Source: Hirschia sp964342355
Lineage (GTDB): Bacteria > Pseudomonadota > Alphaproteobacteria > Caulobacterales > Hyphomonadaceae
Assembly: GCA_964342355.1 (NCBI GenBank)
Contig: CAYFFG010000006.1
Span: forward strand, 85,956-149,955
Length of the DNA: 64,000 nt
Direction: 5' to 3'
Shown here: positions 58,811 through 64,000 of the stretch, in pieces
Numbering within the stretch: position 1 is the first letter of the stretch
Layout: every line of letters starts with the position of its first letter
Made by a program: the position numbers and the translations under genes
Notes under the pieces: generated by a model
Told to the model about the DNA's origin: nothing
Seen by the model: only the letters and a program-made list of their open reading frames with translations
Databases searched by the model: none

Positions 58811-60361
58811 TTAATTCTGATCTGGGCCGCATGCCTCAACGACTCCTCTGAACTTGATTTCAAAGGCGCGTGTGCGTTGGACGGGATTGTAACCGCTAGC
58901 TTTATGAAGGCAGAATGTTCTTTCTTTTCCGCCGCCTAGTGCGATCGTGAATTGGCCAACATACTGAAACGACTTAAAATCCTCACGCATTAATGGTCTA
59001 AAAGACTCACGGATGGACGCCACCATTAATGTCTCATCAGTTCCTTCTGGAACAGGGGCGTGGGATTCAGCAAACGCGTGTGGAGAGTCGAGGCGTCGCC
59101 AGAGGTAGTGCGCAGGCGGATTGTCAACGTCGCGACCATAATAGTCCATACCATGCCAGTTTTCGCGTTCATCGAAGACGATACCAACCGCACCGATGTT
59201 CCTTGCCTCCAGTACGAGGCGGTCAACGGATTCTTCCCAGCCACGCGCCCGTTTGAATGCGTTTGAAAACCCGGTTGCGTCTGCAAGTTTTGGATTAACG
59301 GACAGCACGACAAAAAACAGACCAGCGACGAGGTTGAGGGCGAGTCCGGCTTTTAGCGCTTTGCTCCAATTTGCTCTTAACGCCCAGGCAGCTAGTAAGA
59401 CGGAAGCTGATGGATAAGCACTTGCCGCCCAGTTAGCATGAGCGCGAGAAATAACGGCCTGAATCGCGATAACGATCAGTGGTGGAAGGACAAAGCACAA
59501 AAACCACCGATCTTTCTTGGCGCTTTCACTGTCAGTGTTTGGTAGAATAAAAAACATGCCCAGCATCAATAGAACGAAAGATACAGGACCGAATACGCCC
59601 ATTTGATCTAACAAAAACCTCGGAAAGTGGCTGAGGTTATAGCTGGAGTTTTCCCAGTTGGCGTTGTCTGCTGTGTGGTTGACTGTCGCAAAATCATTGG
59701 CTGCGTTCCAAGCAAGATTTGGACCGATCACTGCTACCAATGTGAGTAATGTTCCAAGAGAATAAACTTGAAACAAACTACGCCGCGTTTGCGGATCTAT
59801 AATAGCTAAAAGACCAGCACCCAACAGGAAGTAGATTGCAGCGTATTTGGCTAAGAACGCCACTCCTATCGCCAAACCTAGCAGGGCTCCCTGGAGCCAG
59901 TTTGGGTCTTCCCGCTGTCGCCACAGCATTAACAAGCCTGCGCACAGGCAGGGGAGTAATAAGCCATCCGTAGAGATAATGCCAGAAGACAACCATACGC
60001 CGGGCATTAGGAGGTAAATGAACGCAGCTAATACGCCTGTACGAGTGTCGAAGGCTTGCTTGCCAAGTAGAAATAAACAGAATGCCGCTAGGCCATGTCC
60101 TATGGGCGCAAAAAAACGAACGGCCCACTCGGCTTGTCCGAACAAAGATGTTGTGAAGGCAATCGTCCACGCAATGAGAGGGGGCTTTGAATAATAACCC
60201 CAATCCAGGTGGTCGGCCCATCGCCAGTATTGTGCTTCGTCGGGCCCCAGATTGAGCGGTGTCAGGATCACGCTGACTAAGCGCAATAAAACAAACATCC
60301 CTATAATGAGGCCCATGGTTTGGGTTGGCCTGTCACGCAGGGAATGAAAATAATGCATCAT
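58811..60361 (-). CDS. Family-39-type glycosyltransferase (PMT/ArnT-like)
   Basis: A 516-residue integral membrane glycosyltransferase using a polyprenyl-phosphate sugar donor. GPDEAQYWRWADHLDWGYYSKPPLIAW near the N-terminus contains the catalytic Asp41-Glu42 of the GT-C fold, followed by about eleven hydrophobic helices. The C-terminal soluble part (REDFKSFQYVGQF onward) is the periplasmic domain. It may modify lipid A, lipoprotein or a polysaccharide. No arn-type genes are nearby, so the substrate is unresolved. Confidence 0.9.
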   Translation of the reverse strand: MMHYFHSLRDRPTQTMGLIIGMFVLLRLVSVILTPLNLGPDEAQYWRWADHLDWGYYSKPPLIAWTIAFTTSLFGQAEWAVRFFAPIGHGLAAFCLFLLGKQAFDTRTGVLAAFIYLLMPGVWLSSGIISTDGLLLPCLCAGLLMLWRQREDPNWLQGALLGLAIGVAFLAKYAAIYFLLGAGLLAIIDPQTRRSLFQVYSLGTLLTLVAVIGPNLAWNAANDFATVNHTADNANWENSSYNLSHFPRFLLDQMGVFGPVSFVLLMLGMFFILPNTDSESAKKDRWFLCFVLPPLIVIAIQAVISRAHANWAASAYPSASVLLAAWALRANWSKALKAGLALNLVAGLFFVVLSVNPKLADATGFSNAFKRARGWEESVDRLVLEARNIGAVGIVFDERENWHGMDYYGRDVDNPPAHYLWRRLDSPHAFAESHAPVPEGTDETLMVASIRESFRPLMREDFKSFQYVGQFTIALGGGKERTFCLHKASGYNPVQRTRAFEIKFRGVVEACGPDQN

Positions 60362-60487
60362 GTTTGCAGGTCACCACGGTTAAAAGCCTGAAGGCGTTTG
60401 CGATTTTGGGGGACATTATCGACTCACAGGAAAAACTGAAGCCCGTTTGCGAACACATTTAACCAGTTCGCGGAAATTTTCAGAATT

Positions 60488-60505
60488 TGTTTCCGCTCGG
60501 AAACA
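60488..60505. promoter_or_regulatory. Perfect palindrome TGTTTCCG-CT-CGGAAACA
   Basis: Eight-bp perfect inverted repeat with a 2-base spacer, in the shared promoter region of the glycosyltransferase and the Oar-like receptor. It has the look of a dimeric repressor operator (LacI/TetR size). The regulator is not identifiable. Confidence 0.45.
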
Positions 60506-60668
60506 TTAGTTTATAAACAGTGTGTATCACACCAAAGTGAACGTCCATTGAGCGTATTGTACGTGCGTGAGCGAATTTATTGAAAAATTAGAGATTATTC
60601 AAAGTGATCCGGGGTATGCCACCTTGTTGATCGTTGACGTTTTAGTTCCCACCACCTCTGTGCGACAT

Positions 60669-60800
60669 GTTGCGAAAATACCGCAACGCCAAAAACCAGA
60701 ACAGAGGCGACATTCTTGTCGTTGAAGTGTCACACAGCGGCGTTAAGGCGGGGCTTACCTTGGCGGGACCTCCCGAGTTTGTCTTTTTATCCCGCCGCTG
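60669..60800 (+). ncRNA. Structured leader of the Oar-like receptor (candidate regulatory RNA)
   Basis: Successive hairpins: GTTGCG/CGCAAC at 60669-60687, CGACA/TGTCG at 60708-60721, then the segment TCCCGCCGCTG at 60790-60800. That last segment can pair either with CAGCGGCG at 60735-60742 or with GGCGGGA at 60762-60768, so the two folds exclude each other. The ribosome site AGGGGAA follows at about 60808. I do not recognise a known riboswitch class; transcription of this stretch is assumed. Confidence 0.4.
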
Positions 60801-60819
60801 GTCTTTAGGGGAACACATA

Positions 60820-63800
60820 ATGACCAATTGGAAATCGTTTACGAGCGGTCTCGCGCTCGCTGCAGCGACAGCTGCAATCGTCATGCCTGCTGATGCGCAG
60901 GTCACAAGCGCAACAGTTCGCGGTTCAGTCACAGACGAAACGGGCGCTCCTGTTTCAGGCGCAGCTGTTCGTGTTATCGACACGCGTACAAGCACAGTCA
61001 GCACAGCAACTACGTCTGCAAACGGTCAGTTTGTTGCACGCGGTCTTAGCGTTGGTGGTCCTTACGAAGTGGAAGTCAGCATTGCTGGCAAATCCACTAC
61101 TCGTATGACAGATATCTTCACGACAATTGGTCAAACATCTGACCTGGACATCGTGCTCCAAGCTGAAGATGAAACACGCACGCTGGACGCGATTGTTGTT
61201 TCAGCGTCTGTTGCTCCACTCAGCCAGGTCGCTGCAGGTCCAAACGCAACTTTCAATCTCGAAACCCTCGAGAGCGCGCCATCAATCAACCGTAACATTG
61301 TTGATGTTCTTCGTGTTGATCCACGCGTGTTTGTGAACGAAGGCCGCGATGGTGTCGACCCGATACAGTGTGGTGGTAAAAACCCGCGTTTCAACTCTCT
61401 GACACTAGATGGTGTACGTCTGAACGACGGTTTCGGCTTGAACTCAAACGGTTACCCAACAGAGCGCCAGCCATTCTCATTCGACGCGATTGAGCAGATC
61501 GCGGTTGAGTTAGCGCCATTTGATGTTCAGTACGGTGGTTTTACAGCTTGTAACATCAACGCTGTCACTAAGTCAGGTACAAATGAGTTCCACGGTTCTG
61601 CCTTCTACGACTACACAAGCGATGACTTCCAGGGCGACTCCCTTGAAGGCTCTGACATTGTTGCTCCAGAATTCGACGAAATCCGTTACGGTGTTCAGGT
61701 TGGCGGTCCAATCATCAAAGACAAATTATTCTTCTCAGTCGCTTATGAGAAGTTAGAAGGCGCGAACACATTTAACCGGGGTGTTCAAGGTTCTGGCGCG
61801 ATTACTGAAGTTGAATTGACACAAGCTCAATTGGATGAAATTTCTGAGATCGCTCGTGATGTTTACGGTTATGAGACCGGCGCTCTTCCAACAAGCTTTG
61901 ACAATGAAGATGAAAAACTTCTTGTTAAGCTAGACTGGAACATCAACGACAACCACCGTGCTGCGTTCACATACAACTATAACGATGGTTTCAACTTCAC
62001 TCAATCAGACGGTGACTCCGACGAATTAGAGTTTGCAAACCACCTTTATGAGCGTGGTGCGGAACTAAACAGCTACGTTGGTTTCTTGTACTCAGACTGG
62101 ACCGACAATTTCTCAACTGAAATTCGTGTGGGTAATGTAGAACTTGACAACCGCCAGATTTCAGTTGGCGGCACTGACTTCGGTGAGATCACAATCGAAA
62201 CTGGTGATGTTGACGTATACCTTGGTGGTGATGACTCTCGTCAGTCTAACCAGTTGAACTACGAAATCTTCAACCTTGCTCTAAAAGGCCTCTACACCGT
62301 TGGAACCCACGACGTGACTTTCGGTTACGAGCGTGAAGAATTTGACGTTTTCAACCTGTTCGTTCAACATACAGAAACAGAAATCGACTTCGAAAACATC
62401 TCTGTCTATGACGTCAACACTTGGACAGACCTTGATGGTGACGGCCTTATCGAGCGTGGTGAAGCTGATCTTTTCACAACTGTTTCTGCTATCGACGCAT
62501 TCCGCCTTGGTTATGCAGAAAACGTAGACTTCAACAACGCACCTTCATTGAACCCTAATGACGCTGCGGGTGAGTTCAGCTATGCTGTGAACACTTTGTA
62601 TGTGCAGGATGAATGGCAGGCAGATTCAAACATTAGCCTAATTCTAGGTGTGCGTTACGATTTTTGGCAAACAGATGACGCACCTGTTGAAAACCCAGAC
62701 TTCACTGCAAGTTACGGTTTCTCAAACTCACAAACATTGGATGGCGAAGGCCTGATCCAACCTCGTCTGGCGATGACTTGGGAAGCAGCTGACAACCTGA
62801 CAATCCGTGCGGGTGCCGGTCGTTACTCAGGTGGTGACCCGAACGTTTGGTTGGCAAACAACTATCAGAGCAACAACGTTCTTCAGTTCGGTGCTGGTGG
62901 TGGAGCCATTGGGATCGAGATTGCAGAAGACAACGTAGCAATCGATCCTAACACACAAACTTTGGAAGAGGCGCTGGCAGCTGCATCGACCTCTCTTCTA
63001 GATCCATCTGTTACTTACACATTGTGTGAGGACGGTGTTCCAGAAGGTGCTGGTTACTGTGTGCCTCAAGGACTTGCAGACGCAGTTGCAACCGGTACAG
63101 GTTCCAACTTCGAGATCAACTTCCTCGACCCAGACTTTGAAATTCCTTCTGAATGGAAATTCTCACTGGGCGCGACATGGTTCCCGAACCTTGCCATCAA
63201 CAATTTCCTTGGTGGTGAGTATGAGGTGAATGCCGACATTCTGGTATCCAAAGGTGAAAACTCAGCGATTATCCTTCGCTCTGACCTTGAGCAAGTTGGC
63301 ACAAGTGCAACTGGCCACCCTATCTATGCCAGCGTACGTGAGCCAGCGTTTGTTCTCACGAACTCGAGTGAAGGAAATCAGTCCACTACGGTTTCTTTCA
63401 GCGTTGCTAAAGACTATGATAACGGATTTGACTGGGCGTTTGGATATGCTTGGAACGATGCAGAAGATGTTCAACCTTTGACTTCTTCTGTAGCATTCTC
63501 AAACTACAACAACCGAGCCGTTTTTGATCCACAGGAAGAAGTACTTTCAACATCTGACTATAACGTTCAGCACCGTTTCACACTTCTTGCTAACTATAAG
63601 AAAGCGTTCTTTGGTGACTATCAGACCAAGGTATCTGCGTTTGGTTTAGCGCAATCGGGGCTTCCATATTCGATTACAACAGGTGACGCAGATTTCGGCT
63701 TCTTCAACGAACTCGACATTCTGGCGGCTCCTGGTCTTCGTAACGAAGAAGAGGGATCATGGTGGGGTAAAGTTGACCTTCGCCTTGAGCAAGAATTCCC

Positions 63801-63990
63801 TGGTATTCGCGCCCAGGACCGTTCATCTGCATTCATTGTTATCGACAACTTTACGAATTTGTTGAACGATGAATGGGGTGTCCTTCGTCAACCAAACTTA
63901 GTTCCAACCGCGACATCAGCTGATGATGCTGAATCCACAAGCGTGGCGTCTCTTTGGGAAGTTCGCATGGGTGTTCGTTACGAATTCTAA
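60820..63990 (+). CDS. Oar-like TonB-dependent receptor with carboxypeptidase-regulatory N-domain
   Basis: A 1056-residue outer-membrane receptor. ATG 60820 has AGGGGAA upstream and opens onto a signal peptide ending near ADAQ; an earlier frame start is rejected. The N-terminal CarboxypepD-reg-like domain (about 28-110: ATVRGSVTDETGAPVSGAAVRV) is followed by a plug (SINRNIVDVLRVDPRVFVNEG, NAVTKSGTNEFHGSAFYDY) and a long barrel ending in VRYEF. This is the Oar-type architecture (first described in Myxococcus). Codon choice (many GGT, CGT, GTT, AAC, TTC) differs from neighbours and suggests strong expression. Gene complete within the window. Confidence 0.94.
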   Translation: MTNWKSFTSGLALAAATAAIVMPADAQVTSATVRGSVTDETGAPVSGAAVRVIDTRTSTVSTATTSANGQFVARGLSVGGPYEVEVSIAGKSTTRMTDIFTTIGQTSDLDIVLQAEDETRTLDAIVVSASVAPLSQVAAGPNATFNLETLESAPSINRNIVDVLRVDPRVFVNEGRDGVDPIQCGGKNPRFNSLTLDGVRLNDGFGLNSNGYPTERQPFSFDAIEQIAVELAPFDVQYGGFTACNINAVTKSGTNEFHGSAFYDYTSDDFQGDSLEGSDIVAPEFDEIRYGVQVGGPIIKDKLFFSVAYEKLEGANTFNRGVQGSGAITEVELTQAQLDEISEIARDVYGYETGALPTSFDNEDEKLLVKLDWNINDNHRAAFTYNYNDGFNFTQSDGDSDELEFANHLYERGAELNSYVGFLYSDWTDNFSTEIRVGNVELDNRQISVGGTDFGEITIETGDVDVYLGGDDSRQSNQLNYEIFNLALKGLYTVGTHDVTFGYEREEFDVFNLFVQHTETEIDFENISVYDVNTWTDLDGDGLIERGEADLFTTVSAIDAFRLGYAENVDFNNAPSLNPNDAAGEFSYAVNTLYVQDEWQADSNISLILGVRYDFWQTDDAPVENPDFTASYGFSNSQTLDGEGLIQPRLAMTWEAADNLTIRAGAGRYSGGDPNVWLANNYQSNNVLQFGAGGGAIGIEIAEDNVAIDPNTQTLEEALAAASTSLLDPSVTYTLCEDGVPEGAGYCVPQGLADAVATGTGSNFEINFLDPDFEIPSEWKFSLGATWFPNLAINNFLGGEYEVNADILVSKGENSAIILRSDLEQVGTSATGHPIYASVREPAFVLTNSSEGNQSTTVSFSVAKDYDNGFDWAFGYAWNDAEDVQPLTSSVAFSNYNNRAVFDPQEEVLSTSDYNVQHRFTLLANYKKAFFGDYQTKVSAFGLAQSGLPYSITTGDADFGFFNELDILAAPGLRNEEEGSWWGKVDLRLEQEFPGIRAQDRSSAFIVIDNFTNLLNDEWGVLRQPNLVPTATSADDAESTSVASLWEVRMGVRYEF

Positions 63991-64000
63991 GCGAGACTTC

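Larger units (their letters stand above)
60362..60819. other. Long divergent intergenic region and leader of the Oar-like receptor
   Basis: About 460 bases without a convincing separate gene (an upstream in-frame extension of the receptor is discounted). It contains a perfect 8-bp palindrome at 60488-60505 and a run of three hairpins at 60669-60800, ending just before the AGGGGAA ribosome site. Confidence 0.6.

Noticed and set aside
60600..60819. Cobalamin or other known riboswitch before the Oar-like receptor
   Set aside because: No B12-box-like or other class-specific conserved sequence is visible; only generic hairpins are supported.
60667..60819. N-terminal extension of the Oar-like receptor from ATG 60667
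   Set aside because: It would place 51 hydrophilic residues before the signal peptide; ATG 60820 has an ideal ribosome site and starts the signal peptide.
1..64000. tRNA, rRNA, CRISPR arrays, insertion sequences or prophage genes
   Set aside because: Looked for cloverleaf-like intergenic segments, regularly spaced repeats, transposases and integrases; none were seen.

Overview
The window looks like a chromosomal segment of a marine-type alphaproteobacterium, most likely from the Hyphomonadaceae/Maricaulales–Caulobacterales group. This is inferred from gene content: acnA next to a DUF1223 protein and ccmABCDG; a dapF/mtaB/ftsY/ispZ set; TonB-dependent receptors including a large Oar-like one; GltP-type and FATP-type proteins; and a perfect CtrA-type box. 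GC looks close to balanced by eye (not computed). I saw no rRNA, tRNA, CRISPR array, insertion sequence or prophage. Coding density is high and nearly all genes look intact.

Layout. 0–7.2 kb: the 3' end of a DUF4340 gene, a DUF1223 protein, aconitase A, then the cytochrome c maturation operon ccmABCDG (ccmE/F/H are not here). 7.2–17.9 kb, almost all on the minus strand: a MarR regulator with a polylysine tail, then YciB/IspZ, a Wzx-like flippase, an EamA permease, FtsY, MtaB, an MscS channel, DUF1993, a small secreted protein, DapF and an arsenic-type aquaporin. 18–23.4 kb: a TonB-dependent receptor, a lipoprotein with two Trypco2-like units behind a perfect CtrA box, a VOC protein divergent from a LysR regulator, and an arsR-arsC pair. 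23.4–31 kb: two lipoprotein peptidases (prolyl oligopeptidase and M19 dipeptidase), a PAS histidine kinase with its single-domain response regulator, RlpA, a periplasmic redoxin, a GNAT enzyme and Apt. 31–39.6 kb: an ABC-F ATPase, a cytochrome c, HrpB, a phosphoesterase, a GltP-type symporter, a PH-like membrane protein and an FMN reductase.

39.7–49.7 kb: an unusual cytochrome P450 coupled to a GNAT-like protein, divergent from a FATP-type acyl-CoA synthetase; three poorly characterised proteins around a highly structured intergenic region; an HSL-type esterase; and a SelO pseudokinase. 49.7–58 kb: an 895-residue multi-PAS protein that has the form of a hybrid histidine kinase but carries Ser in place of the phospho-acceptor His and degenerate ATP-binding boxes; ferredoxin-NADP reductase; and a two-gene RND efflux operon. 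58–64 kb: a lipoprotein MsrA, a family-39 glycosyltransferase, and an Oar-like receptor preceded by a long leader that can form several hairpins, some mutually exclusive.

Much of the window serves the envelope and redox homeostasis: heme export and thiol chemistry for cytochrome c, outer-membrane uptake, peptide scavenging, methionine sulfoxide repair and efflux. The observations most worth pursuing are the degenerate hybrid kinase, the alternative-fold leader of the Oar-like receptor, the CtrA-box lipoprotein, the Thr-to-Pro P450 and its neighbours, and the SelO lacking its usual redox cysteines.
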